Shown: positions 1 to 6,787 of the stretch, piece by piece
How positions within the stretch are numbered: the stretch's first letter is position 1
Layout: the number at the start of each line of letters is the position of its first letter
Assembly: GCA_024280615.1 (NCBI GenBank)
Contig: JAJRPU010000152.1
Location: 1 to 9,756 of the forward strand
Length of the DNA: 9,756 bases
DNA from: Bacteroidota bacterium
GTDB lineage: Bacteria; Bacteroidota; Bacteroidia; JAADEI01
Direction of reading: 5' to 3'
Notes under the pieces: model-generated
Told to the model about the DNA's origin: nothing
The model's input: only the letters and a program-made list of their open reading frames with translations
Databases searched by the model: none
Program-made: the position numbers and the translations under genes

Positions 1-1374
1 CCCGAAGGATATGAATATGGTGCTGAGCCCAACACCTTAACTCATCCAGTGAGCCTTGCCTATCCTGGAACCCTGCCCGTTGTGAACAAAAAAGTCGTGG
101 AGTATGCCACTTTATTAGCATTAGCACTTAACGCTGAAATAAGAAAAACTTTCTATTTTTCCAGAAAAAATTATTTTTATCCTGATTTGCCCAAAGGTTA
201 TCAAATAACTCAATATGACATGCCAATCTGTGAAAATGGATATTTGCATTTCAAAATAGGAAATATCTGGAAAAAAGTAAGAATCCTGAGAGTTCAGATA
301 GAGGAAGACACAGGTAAAAGCATTCATGATATTGACCCTTTTTACACTTTGCTTGACTTTAACCGGGCTGGCGTACCCTTGTTAGAATTAGTTACTGCTC
401 CAGACATCAATTCCCCCGAGGAGGCTCAGGCTTTTCTTGTAGCGGTGAGGCAATTGGTTCGTCATTTAGGCATCAGCGACGGAAACATGGAAGAGGGTTC
501 CTTGCGTTGCGACGCAAACATTTCGCTTATTCCGCCCGGACAGGACAAACCGGGCAACAGAGTTGAAGTCAAGAATCTTAATTCTTTCCGCTTTTTGAAA
601 AAGGCTCTTGAATATGAGATTGACAGGCAAAAGAAAATATATGAATCTGGAGGTGTTGTGGAGCGGGAAACCCGGGGTTTTGATGCTGTGAGGGGCATCA
701 CTTTCCCTATGCGAACCAAAGAGGAATTGCATGATTATAGATACTTTCCCGAGCCGGATATGCCACCATTTAAAGTATCTGAAAATTTATTAGAAGAGTT
801 AAAGCAGGAAATGCCTCCTCTGCCTTATCAACTCTGGAAAAGGTATACTGAGGAACTGAACTTATCTGAGAAAGAAGCAGAGTTTCTCATTGAAGACTTG
901 GGCATTAGCCGATTTTTTGAGGAAGCACTTAAATTGTATAATTCACCTAAAGGGATTCTGAAGTGGTTGATGGGTCCCGTACGGGCTTTTCTGAACCAGA
1001 ACTCAATCTCTATTGAAGAGTTCCCGCTGTCACCACAAACAATAGCCAAGTTGGCTGAAATAGCTGATAAAGAAATTGTTCATTTCACAGTTGCAAGTCA
1101 GAAACTGTTCCCGGCACTATTAAAAGAACCTTCAAGGGCTCCAGAACATCTAATTAAAGAACTTTCTCTTGATCAGAAAGCCGATGACTCATCCATTGAG
1201 CAGGTAGTCAGGGAAGTCCTGCAAGCTTTTCCAGATAAAATAGAACAATACCACAAAGGTAAAACTGGCTTGTTAGGACTGTTCATTGGTGAATCAATGA
1301 AAAAGTTAAGAGGCAAAGCAGACCCACGAAAAGTCAGGGAAACAGTTATAAAACTTTTAAATAATCACAAATGA
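1..1374 (+). CDS. gatB: Aspartyl/glutamyl-tRNA(Asn/Gln) amidotransferase subunit B, 5' end missing
   Basis: GatB is the kinase and tRNA-binding subunit of the cytoplasmic GatCAB complex, which converts misacylated Asp-tRNA(Asn) and Glu-tRNA(Gln) to the amidated forms with ammonia supplied by GatA. The frame is open from base 1, so the first in-frame GTG (49) is not the start. By alignment from memory with Staphylococcus aureus GatB, about 25 N-terminal residues lie outside the window; 457 are visible, against about 475-480 usually. Family motifs in the visible fragment are RKNYFYPDLP (55-64), EEGSLRCDAN (164-173), the EVKNLNSF segment just after, and DYRYFPEPDMP (245-255). The C-terminal tRNA-binding YqeY-like domain ends with GKTGLLGLFIGESMKKLRGK. 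The zinc-type CPxCxGxPG motif of many GatBs is replaced by HPVSLAYPG, the zinc-less form also seen in S. aureus. The stop overlaps the next start by 4 bases (ATGA), which suggests translational coupling. The identification is secure. Confidence 0.97.
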   Translation, partial: PEGYEYGAEPNTLTHPVSLAYPGTLPVVNKKVVEYATLLALALNAEIRKTFYFSRKNYFYPDLPKGYQITQYDMPICENGYLHFKIGNIWKKVRILRVQIEEDTGKSIHDIDPFYTLLDFNRAGVPLLELVTAPDINSPEEAQAFLVAVRQLVRHLGISDGNMEEGSLRCDANISLIPPGQDKPGNRVEVKNLNSFRFLKKALEYEIDRQKKIYESGGVVERETRGFDAVRGITFPMRTKEELHDYRYFPEPDMPPFKVSENLLEELKQEMPPLPYQLWKRYTEELNLSEKEAEFLIEDLGISRFFEEALKLYNSPKGILKWLMGPVRAFLNQNSISIEEFPLSPQTIAKLAEIADKEIVHFTVASQKLFPALLKEPSRAPEHLIKELSLDQKADDSSIEQVVREVLQAFPDKIEQYHKGKTGLLGLFIGESMKKLRGKADPRKVRETVIKLLNNHK

Positions 1375-2501
1375 GGGCTAAAAATCTGATTTTTTTTCTT
1401 TATCTAACAGTTACTTATCTGATTACACTATCATATAGTTGTCAAACACAAGAAAAATCGGAACAGGCAGACGATTCCAAGACAGTGGTAACAGGGCAAA
1501 TAATAGGCTTAAACAATGCTCTCTTAATCCTTCAGAAATTTGAATATCCCCGAAGCAAATTGATTGATACTGTTCGCACAGATGAAAACGGACAATTCAC
1601 TTTCAGGATAAACTTAGACACTCCAATTGTAGCTTTAGTAAGAGCTTCCCGGGGATTCTTGCCTATATATTTAGAACCGGGTGATTCAGTTACCGTATAC
1701 GGACGTTTTGATAATTGGTCATATTACAAAGCTGTAGGGAATAGAGGTAGTGAGCTATTATACAGACAAATTGGTTTGCTGGCAACCACTGCTGAAGAAT
1801 ATTTTGGCACATCTAATCTGTTTGGACTCTCAATGCTTCTCAAGCGAAAGCCACTGGAAGACCCGCAAGTTCAAACATACTACAGACAACTGTTCCAATT
1901 TATGGACACTACAAATCATCCAGTTGCAATGTGGTTCCTATTTTTCGTTGACACAGACCGCCTCGCTGATTCAGTAAGAAAATATGCCCAAAAGTTCAAA
2001 ACCACATTTGGCAACCATCCATTATATGAAGAGGTCCGCAAGATGATAACGGACAAACTCAGAACAGCTCCAGGCAGTGAAGCCCCGGATTTTTCTGCCC
2101 CAAACCCAAATGGCAAAATAATTAGGCTTTCCGAACTGAGAGGAAATGTTGTATTATTACAATTCTGGGCAAGTTGGTGCAAACCCTGCAGACGAAACAA
2201 TCCCAAACTGGTTGCTTTATATGACCAATATAACGACAAGGGTTTTGAAATATTTAGCTTTTCCATAGATACGGACAGGGGAAAGTGGGTTCAAGCCATT
2301 AAAGCAGATAATCTCAAGTGGCAATATCACGCAAGTGACCTTAAGGGCTGGAAATCTCCTATTGCACAACTATATAAAATAACACATACGCCAACATATA
2401 TCCTAATCTCTCCAACAGGGCATATAATTGCCTATGACATTCATCCATCTCTGCTTGAGGAGGAAGTTGCTAAGGCAATGCAAGAGTTCGGCTCAAAATA
2501 A
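1371..2501 (+). CDS. TlpA-like thiol-disulfide oxidoreductase, probable lipoprotein with a DUF4369-like N-terminal domain
   Basis: This 376-residue envelope protein is probably a periplasm-facing thioredoxin-fold reductase that keeps exported cysteines or metal sites reduced. The substrate cannot be told. The N-terminus has a short basic n-region, a hydrophobic stretch (residues 6-20) and Cys24 in LSYSC, a loose lipobox of the kind tolerated in Bacteroidota, so lipid anchoring is likely but not certain. Residues about 38-130 form a beta-rich domain (VTGQIIGL, then IDTVRTDENGQFTF, then PIYLEPGDSVTV) typical of DUF4369. A helical linker follows, then a redoxin/AhpC-TSA-type thioredoxin domain from about residue 235 (GSEAPDFSAPNPNGK). 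The active site WCKPC puts the redox cysteines at 270 and 273, and the cis-proline loop TPT has Pro341. The ATG lies inside the end of gatB (ATGA overlap), and dtd begins 8 bases after the stop. The architecture is common in Bacteroidota; a precise gene name is not warranted. Confidence 0.92.
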   Translation: MRAKNLIFFLYLTVTYLITLSYSCQTQEKSEQADDSKTVVTGQIIGLNNALLILQKFEYPRSKLIDTVRTDENGQFTFRINLDTPIVALVRASRGFLPIYLEPGDSVTVYGRFDNWSYYKAVGNRGSELLYRQIGLLATTAEEYFGTSNLFGLSMLLKRKPLEDPQVQTYYRQLFQFMDTTNHPVAMWFLFFVDTDRLADSVRKYAQKFKTTFGNHPLYEEVRKMITDKLRTAPGSEAPDFSAPNPNGKIIRLSELRGNVVLLQFWASWCKPCRRNNPKLVALYDQYNDKGFEIFSFSIDTDRGKWVQAIKADNLKWQYHASDLKGWKSPIAQLYKITHTPTYILISPTGHIIAYDIHPSLLEEEVAKAMQEFGSK

Positions 2502-2509
2502 AATGTTTT

Positions 2510-2950
2510 ATGAAGTGTGTTATTCAACGTGTTTCGCAAGCCGCCGTCTCTATTGATGATAAAGAAGTAAGCAGTATAGGCAAAGGATTGTTAGTGCTTG
2601 TTGGTTTCAAAACAGACGACACTACTGAGCAGATTAAGTGGATGGCTAAGAAAATCCCTGTTCTTCGTGTTTTTAATGACACAGAAGAAAAAATGAATTT
2701 ATCTGTTGAGGACATCGGTGGCGAAATTCTTGTTGTAAGTCAATTCACTCTATATGGTGAGTTAAAAAAAGGGACCCGCCCATCTTACAGTAAAGCAGCT
2801 CCTCCTGAAATAGCAGAGAAACTATATAATGAGTTTGTTAAAACCTTAAAAGAAAACACTAGTTGTCCGGTAAAAACAGGCATTTTTAGGGCACATATGC
2901 AAGTAAGCCTTATCAATGATGGTCCGGTTACAATAATTCTTGAACGATAG
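2510..2950 (+). CDS. dtd: D-aminoacyl-tRNA deacylase (D-Tyr-tRNA deacylase)
   Basis: Dtd hydrolyses D-amino acids (and mischarged glycine on tRNA-Ala) from tRNA and so keeps D-residues out of proteins. It works in the cytoplasm as a homodimer. At 146 residues it has the usual family length (about 145-150). The start MKCVIQRVSQAAVSID matches the canonical N-terminus. The SQFTLYG motif occupies residues 77-83, with Thr80 in the active-site position, and the cross-subunit Gly-Pro motif is at 138-139 inside NDGPVT, where the cis Gly-Pro enforces chirality in the known structures. The ATG at 2510 was chosen because the ATG at 2503 is in another frame. The 8-base gap to the upstream lipoprotein gene suggests co-transcription with gatB. 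The 3' end converges with mgtE, leaving only 5 bases between the two stop codons, and I see no clear hairpin terminator in this junction. Confidence 0.97.
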   Translation: MKCVIQRVSQAAVSIDDKEVSSIGKGLLVLVGFKTDDTTEQIKWMAKKIPVLRVFNDTEEKMNLSVEDIGGEILVVSQFTLYGELKKGTRPSYSKAAPPEIAEKLYNEFVKTLKENTSCPVKTGIFRAHMQVSLINDGPVTIILER

Positions 2951-2955
2951 GAAGC

Positions 2956-4377
2956 TTAGGACGCTAGATTAACATCCAATAACCACATAGCAATAGTGAA
3001 ATAAATAGCAACCCCGGTAACATCAACTAAAGTGGCAAGGAAAGGGCTGGATGCCAGTGCCGGGTCCTTCCCTAAAGCGTGTATAATCAAGGGAATTAAT
3101 GAACCCATCAGAGTAGCAAAAACAATCTGGACAGCCAATGATATGCCAACAACCCAGGCGATTTTAATTAATTCAAAACCGGGTCCCAATTGAGAAGGGT
3201 CAACGACAAGAAAAACTTCAACCATTCCTAACAGTCCAAGAGTTAGCCCAAGTATAATTCCTACTCTTGCTTCATTCCATACAATCCGAAGCCAATCGGA
3301 GACAGATACCTGTCCCAACGCCAACGCCCTGATGATTTGAGCAGCAGCTTGAGAGCCTGAGTTACCACCCATTCCAGTAACAAGAGGTAAGAAAAATGCC
3401 AAAACCGCAACCTTAGAAATTAATCCCTCAAAGAACTGGATTACTGTAGCGGTTCCCATAGCCATCAGGGCAAGGATAACGAGCCACACTACTCTCCTGC
3501 GATAGTGGTCCCAAATGGAAAGCTCTTTATATTCAAATGTTTCTTCAGGAACAATGCCCATCATTTTCTCTAAATCTTCCGTTTGTTCCTCTCGCAATAC
3601 ATCCATTGCCTCGTCATATGTAACTATTCCTACGAGCTGCCCAATGTCATTGACAACCGGAATAGCAATCAGGTCATACTTTTCAATTTTATTAACCACT
3701 TCCTCCCTGTCTTCATTCACATGTGCATAAACAAAATCCTTTAACATAAGGTCATCTATCTTTTGAGCGGGCTCTGCAAGAACCAATTTTCTTAGAGTTA
3801 ATACTCCCTTTAACTTCATATCATCATCAACAACATAGGTATAATAAATCATTTTGCGTGGGGCATCCATTCTGACCTTTTCAAGAGCCTCCTTCGCTGT
3901 CATTCCCTCATACAAGGTAGCAAAATCAGTACTCATTATACCTCCTGCAGTCTCTTCTGGATAGGCACTCAGTTTAATAACCTCTTCACGAACAGGCTTT
4001 GAGAGATAGGGTAATAGAAATGATTGTTCTTCTGGCGACAGGTCCTTAAAAAAATCAACCCGTTCGGCTGAATCAGCAAGCTCAAAAATTTTAGCAAATT
4101 GCCTTGGACCCAGATGAGATAGTAACTTTTTTTGATATTCCCTTTCTAAATCGTTAAATATTAATGCTTGTTGTTCTGGCGTAAACTTTTCAAAGAATTC
4201 AAAAAATATATGTTCTGGAAGGCTTTGTAATATTTCGGCAACCTCAACAGGAGGCTTCTGCTGAAGGACAGGTCCCCACTTATCCCACTCTGGAATTTCA
4301 TGAATTTTCTCCGTCAACTTCTCTAGTTCTTCCTCCCTCTCCCTATCCTCTCCCAATATGACTTCCGTCTGCTGCAC
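2956..4377 (-). CDS. mgtE: Magnesium transporter MgtE
   Basis: MgtE is a homodimeric inner-membrane Mg2+ channel/transporter gated by cytoplasmic Mg2+ binding to its N and CBS domains. The 473 residues fit the family (about 450). The domain order is a short charged leader (1-25), the helical MgtE_N domain (about 35-135), a CBS pair (about 140-265; GGIMSTDFATL at 145-155 opens the first, IPVVNDIGQLVGIVTYDE lies in the second), a plug/linker helix, then about five membrane helices (295-470). The pore signature PLVTGMGGNSGSQ spans 331-343. Near the C-terminus, Asp452 in LVDVTG sits where I expect the pore aspartate of Thermus MgtE (Asp432); that alignment is from memory. The start is GTG (4377-4375): upstream in this frame a TAA comes before any other usable start codon. 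An ATG two bases upstream (4379) is in another frame. The gene converges with dtd and is divergent from the small membrane protein gene. Confidence 0.96.
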   Translation of the reverse strand: MQQTEVILGEDREREEELEKLTEKIHEIPEWDKWGPVLQQKPPVEVAEILQSLPEHIFFEFFEKFTPEQQALIFNDLEREYQKKLLSHLGPRQFAKIFELADSAERVDFFKDLSPEEQSFLLPYLSKPVREEVIKLSAYPEETAGGIMSTDFATLYEGMTAKEALEKVRMDAPRKMIYYTYVVDDDMKLKGVLTLRKLVLAEPAQKIDDLMLKDFVYAHVNEDREEVVNKIEKYDLIAIPVVNDIGQLVGIVTYDEAMDVLREEQTEDLEKMMGIVPEETFEYKELSIWDHYRRRVVWLVILALMAMGTATVIQFFEGLISKVAVLAFFLPLVTGMGGNSGSQAAAQIIRALALGQVSVSDWLRIVWNEARVGIILGLTLGLLGMVEVFLVVDPSQLGPGFELIKIAWVVGISLAVQIVFATLMGSLIPLIIHALGKDPALASSPFLATLVDVTGVAIYFTIAMWLLDVNLAS

Positions 4378-4382
4378 ATCTA

Positions 4383-4390
4383 CAAACTTA
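4383..4390 (-). promoter_or_regulatory. Possible -7 promoter element for mgtE (TAAGTTTG)
   Basis: Read on the minus strand this is TAAGTTTG, an exact match to the Bacteroidota -7 consensus TAnnTTTG. It ends only 5 bases before the mgtE GTG, so a transcript from it would have almost no leader. No TTTG/TTG -33 element lies at the expected spacing (17-23 bases) upstream. It could be a weak promoter, a coincidence in AT-rich DNA, or a sign that mgtE is leaderless. Confidence 0.3.
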
Positions 4391-4420
4391 CTGTGCTTTA
4401 ACGGTTACAGTTTACTGTTA
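4388..4420. repeat. ACTGT-type repeats between mgtE and the DUF2892 gene, possible operator
   Basis: The heptamer TTACTGT occurs twice as a direct repeat (4388-4394 and 4412-4418, start-to-start 24 bases). Between them lies TTACAGT (4405-4411), which has ACTGT on the opposite strand. The last two copies form an inverted repeat with a 2-base centre: TTACAGT, TT, ACTGTTA (6 of 7 positions pair). The group lies in the 110-base divergent intergenic region, 11 to 43 bases upstream of the mgtE start. It could be an operator for a dimeric regulator, but no known regulator is recognised from it, and chance is possible in AT-rich DNA. Confidence 0.3.
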
Positions 4421-4487
4421 GGTTTCATTTAATTAATTTGCTTTAATTTTAAACAAAGACATCAGCAAGTCTGAAAATTAGAATGCC

Positions 4488-4679
4488 ATGTGTAACGTAG
4501 GAGGAATTGACAGGTGGTTAAGGATAATTCTGGGATTAATTATTATTGGTGTAGGTTACTACTTGGGGAAAAATTGGATAGTAATTGCCATTGGAGCAAT
4601 TCTGTTCTTAACGGGGATTTTTAAATTCTGTTTGTTATACAAGCTCTTAGGCATTTCCACGTGTCCTAATAAGAGTTAA
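4488..4679 (+). CDS. Small two-helix membrane protein, DUF2892 (YgaP transmembrane-like)
   Basis: A 63-residue inner-membrane protein of unknown function. The opening NVGGIDRWLRIILG, the ending FCLLYKLLGISTCP and the hydrophobic segments (about residues 9-27 and 29-46) match the DUF2892 family, whose best-known member is the membrane part of the rhodanese YgaP. The family hallmarks are the VGGxDRxxR start and the LLGISTCP end, and both are present. There is no rhodanese domain here; stand-alone forms are common. Cys48 and Cys59 are present, the second being the conserved one near the C-terminus. The ATG at 4488 has no good Shine-Dalgarno, as is common in Bacteroidota. It is flanked by a divergent gene on the left and a separate promoter on the right, so it is probably transcribed alone. 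Confidence 0.85.
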   Translation: MCNVGGIDRWLRIILGLIIIGVGYYLGKNWIVIAIGAILFLTGIFKFCLLYKLLGISTCPNKS

Positions 4680-4698
4680 GGCTCTGCCCTATACTTGG

Positions 4699-4730
4699 TT
4701 TGAGACATAAACAATTTACTTCTATCTTTG
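4699..4730 (+). promoter_or_regulatory. Bacteroidota-type promoter for the M43 protease gene
   Basis: A TTTG -33 element (4699-4702) is followed after exactly 20 bases by TATCTTTG (4723-4730), a full match to the -7 consensus TAnnTTTG used by the primary sigma factor of Bacteroidota. Transcription would start around 4735-4740, about 10-15 bases upstream of the ATG at 4751. This settles the start of the next gene: a longer reading from TTG 4700 would place the promoter inside the coding sequence. Confidence 0.75.
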
Positions 4731-4750
4731 TGATAAAACGTGCATTAGAA

Positions 4751-6658
4751 ATGAAGTATATTTTTTTGCTTTTAGGGGGAATTACTCTTCTTTCAAACGC
4801 TATCTTTGCTCAATATGATGGCAATAGAGGATGCGGAACAATCCTTCCCCCTCCTTTCATTGATTTCCTAAAGGAAAAACCATATAAGCATCTCAGGAAC
4901 TTTGATTTAACAACAACATACTGGATTCCAACAACTTTGCATATTATCTGCAAAAGTGATTCAACAGCGTGTTATCCTCTTATTCCTTTCTTCCAAAACA
5001 TGTGTGAGGTTCAAGCTTCCTTCCAGCCTGCCAACATTCAATTTTTCTTTCCTAACTATTATCAAGACATTGTATACCATTATTCCACTGATGCATACAA
5101 CAACAATAATAATTCATTATCCATTCTCATAAACAATCACCTGCGTCAAGAAAGAATGAATATGTTCATCATAGGTGGAGACAATGCTTGTGGTGCATCA
5201 TCCATTTGTGGATGTGTTAATTGCTGTGCTTTTGATGCTATAACACTAAATCCTGCATGTGTCGGTCCCAATAATACAACAATTCAACATGAAATCGGAC
5301 ACTGGCTTGGGCTTCCTCATCCATTTGATGAATGGTTCTCAGGGTGTAGGGAATGTGCTGATGGCTCAAACTGTGCTCAATGCGGGGACATGTTTTGTGA
5401 TACAGAAGCTGATTATTTGAACTACCGTTGGGGATGTCCATATGCCGGCAACCTCACTGAACCGTCATCTTGCCCTGCCCCTATAGAAACCATTAATCCA
5501 GACCATACACTATTCATGTCCTATGCTAATGATAACTGTGTCAATAGATTTTCGGGAGAACAAATCCTGCATATGAGAGCCCTTATTCAAACAGGAGTTT
5601 CTGGATATGGCAACTGGTACGACAGAACATGGATCAAGCAATATTCTTCAACTATAGACACTATAACATGGACTGACACAATTTTGTATGGAGGAATCAT
5701 AAACCACATTGCAACTTCAGGACACTTATTAATTTGGAGAAAAGCAGACAAAGCGACCCACTATCTGATAGAAGCAATTGGCTCCAATTTCATCAGAGAT
5801 TGGATTGTCCAAGACACTTTCATCTTTATTCCCAAACTATCTCCAAATGATTTGGTAACAATTTACGTAAAACCACTAAATCCATCTTACTTCTGTGCTG
5901 AACCCAAGCAATTTAGAATAAACACATCATATATGGGCATAAAGTTTACTATAGATACCCCCAAATGTAGCGGTAAGGCACTAATAAACTTTACCGTGCT
6001 AAACGATACCTCTGGCGGACAACTCATCTTACACAACCTCTCCATTAATAAAGTGTCGCCTCTTAAAGAAACAGAAGTATATTCCGAAGGCTTTCACAAA
6101 TTCTGGATATTTAATGCCTATGGCGATAGTGTTTTTGCTTGGGTTCACGTCCCATATATTAGCCCCAAAGTGGAAATTTCAGAATTAATAGAAACAGAAG
6201 ATTCATTAATAGCATCAGTAAATATAACCCCTAATGATTCTAACGAACAGGTTTCATATAAATGGATTTTACCCTCTGGAAACATTATCTCAAGATACAG
6301 CACTAAAACAATTGCTAAAGCAGAATCAGGAACTTATACCCTCATAACCACAACATCGGAAGGATGCTCAGACACTTTGCAATACATTGTTGATAACCCT
6401 GTTATAAACGCTTCCACAACACGAGCCTGGATTAAGCAATTGGATAACAAACAATTAACACTGATAATTGAATCCCCCGACGCCTTTTCTTTTCAAGCAA
6501 ACATTTATTCCAATGACGGTAAAACAGTATTTCAATTCTCTGGAACATACCCAGAAAACAACGTTATAAACCTTCCTCACTTATCATCTGGAATATATAC
6601 GCTAATCATAAAACCAGAAAATAAGCCAGAAATCCAATCCAACTTTACCGTAAAATAA
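4751..6658 (+). CDS. Secreted M43 (pappalysin-like) zinc metalloprotease with T9SS C-terminal sorting domain
   Basis: A 635-residue secreted protease. The signal peptide is residues 1-20, with likely cleavage at IFA|Q. The metzincin zinc motif HEIGHWLGLPH spans 180-190 (His180, His184 and His190 as ligands, Glu181 as catalytic base). A Met-turn FMSYAND follows with Met256, and the zinc motif to Met-turn arrangement fits peptidase M43 (PAPP-A/ulilysin). After the catalytic domain (about 60-285) come beta-rich regions. One is an Ig/PKD-like module at about 470-547 (YKWILPSG, then SGTYTLITTTSEGCSDT). Residues about 551-635 look like a type A T9SS sorting domain, ending SSGIYTLIIKPENKPEIQ, FTVK. 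The protein should therefore cross the outer membrane by T9SS and be attached to the surface or released. Fourteen cysteines between 147 and 263 are unusual. The start was chosen at MKYIFLLLGG because a promoter occupies the upstream in-frame sequence. The substrate is unknown. Confidence 0.9.
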   Translation: MKYIFLLLGGITLLSNAIFAQYDGNRGCGTILPPPFIDFLKEKPYKHLRNFDLTTTYWIPTTLHIICKSDSTACYPLIPFFQNMCEVQASFQPANIQFFFPNYYQDIVYHYSTDAYNNNNNSLSILINNHLRQERMNMFIIGGDNACGASSICGCVNCCAFDAITLNPACVGPNNTTIQHEIGHWLGLPHPFDEWFSGCRECADGSNCAQCGDMFCDTEADYLNYRWGCPYAGNLTEPSSCPAPIETINPDHTLFMSYANDNCVNRFSGEQILHMRALIQTGVSGYGNWYDRTWIKQYSSTIDTITWTDTILYGGIINHIATSGHLLIWRKADKATHYLIEAIGSNFIRDWIVQDTFIFIPKLSPNDLVTIYVKPLNPSYFCAEPKQFRINTSYMGIKFTIDTPKCSGKALINFTVLNDTSGGQLILHNLSINKVSPLKETEVYSEGFHKFWIFNAYGDSVFAWVHVPYISPKVEISELIETEDSLIASVNITPNDSNEQVSYKWILPSGNIISRYSTKTIAKAESGTYTLITTTSEGCSDTLQYIVDNPVINASTTRAWIKQLDNKQLTLIIESPDAFSFQANIYSNDGKTVFQFSGTYPENNVINLPHLSSGIYTLIIKPENKPEIQSNFTVK

Positions 6659-6695
6659 TTCGTTGTATATCTCAGAACTGTTTTATAACCTGAAT

Positions 6696-6712
6696 TTGGC
6701 ACGCAAGTTGCA
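6696..6712 (+). promoter_or_regulatory. Sigma-54 (-24/-12) promoter upstream of the propeller gene
   Basis: The sequence TTGGCACG, then CAAG, then TTGCA matches the RpoN consensus TGGCACG-N4-TTGCW at every core position. The invariant GG (6698-6699) and GC (6710-6711) are separated by exactly 10 bases. The expected transcription start is near 6722-6724, giving a leader of about 65 bases before the ATG at 6788. Sigma-54 promoters need an AAA+ activator bound upstream; its site would fall inside the end of the protease gene and I could not recognise it. A separate TATCTTTG at 6757-6764 matches the Bacteroidota -7 element but has no -33 partner. Confidence 0.7.
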
Positions 6713-6769
6713 TTTGCTTATGACCCGAACAGGAAAAATAATAATGCAATGAGGCATATCTTTGCAATA

Positions 6770-6775
6770 AGAGGA
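6770..6775 (+). promoter_or_regulatory. Purine-rich Shine-Dalgarno-like site before the propeller gene
   Basis: AGAGGA lies 12 bases upstream of the ATG at 6788, inside a purine run. The spacing is longer than ideal. It supports ATG 6788 over the in-frame ATG at 6749, which would put a 13-residue extension before an otherwise standard signal peptide. Confidence 0.35.
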
Positions 6776-6787
6776 AAAGAAATTTTG

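Noticed and set aside
1804..1819. TTGGCAC half-site resembling a sigma-54 -24 element inside the TlpA-like gene
   Set aside because: The bases 12 positions after the GG are CT, not GC, and the site lies within coding sequence away from any gene start.
2951..2990. Bidirectional terminator between the convergent dtd and mgtE genes
   Set aside because: Only 5 bases separate the stops and no stable stem with a flanking T-tract is visible; AAGCTT is merely a short palindrome.
4669..4685. Possible terminator hairpin (AGAG, loop, CTCT) after the DUF2892 gene
   Set aside because: The stem is only 4 base pairs and no T-tract follows.
4700..4750. N-terminal extension of the M43 protease from TTG 4700
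   Set aside because: It overlaps a full promoter, and the signal peptide begins naturally at ATG 4751.
6757..6764. TATCTTTG -7 promoter element upstream of the propeller gene
   Set aside because: There is no TTTG/TTG -33 element at 17-23 bases upstream, so it was not listed as a promoter in its own right.
6749..6787. N-terminal extension of the propeller protein from ATG 6749
   Set aside because: It adds 13 residues before a complete signal peptide, and a Shine-Dalgarno-like site lies just upstream of ATG 6788. It is not fully excluded, since the sigma-54 start would include both ATGs.
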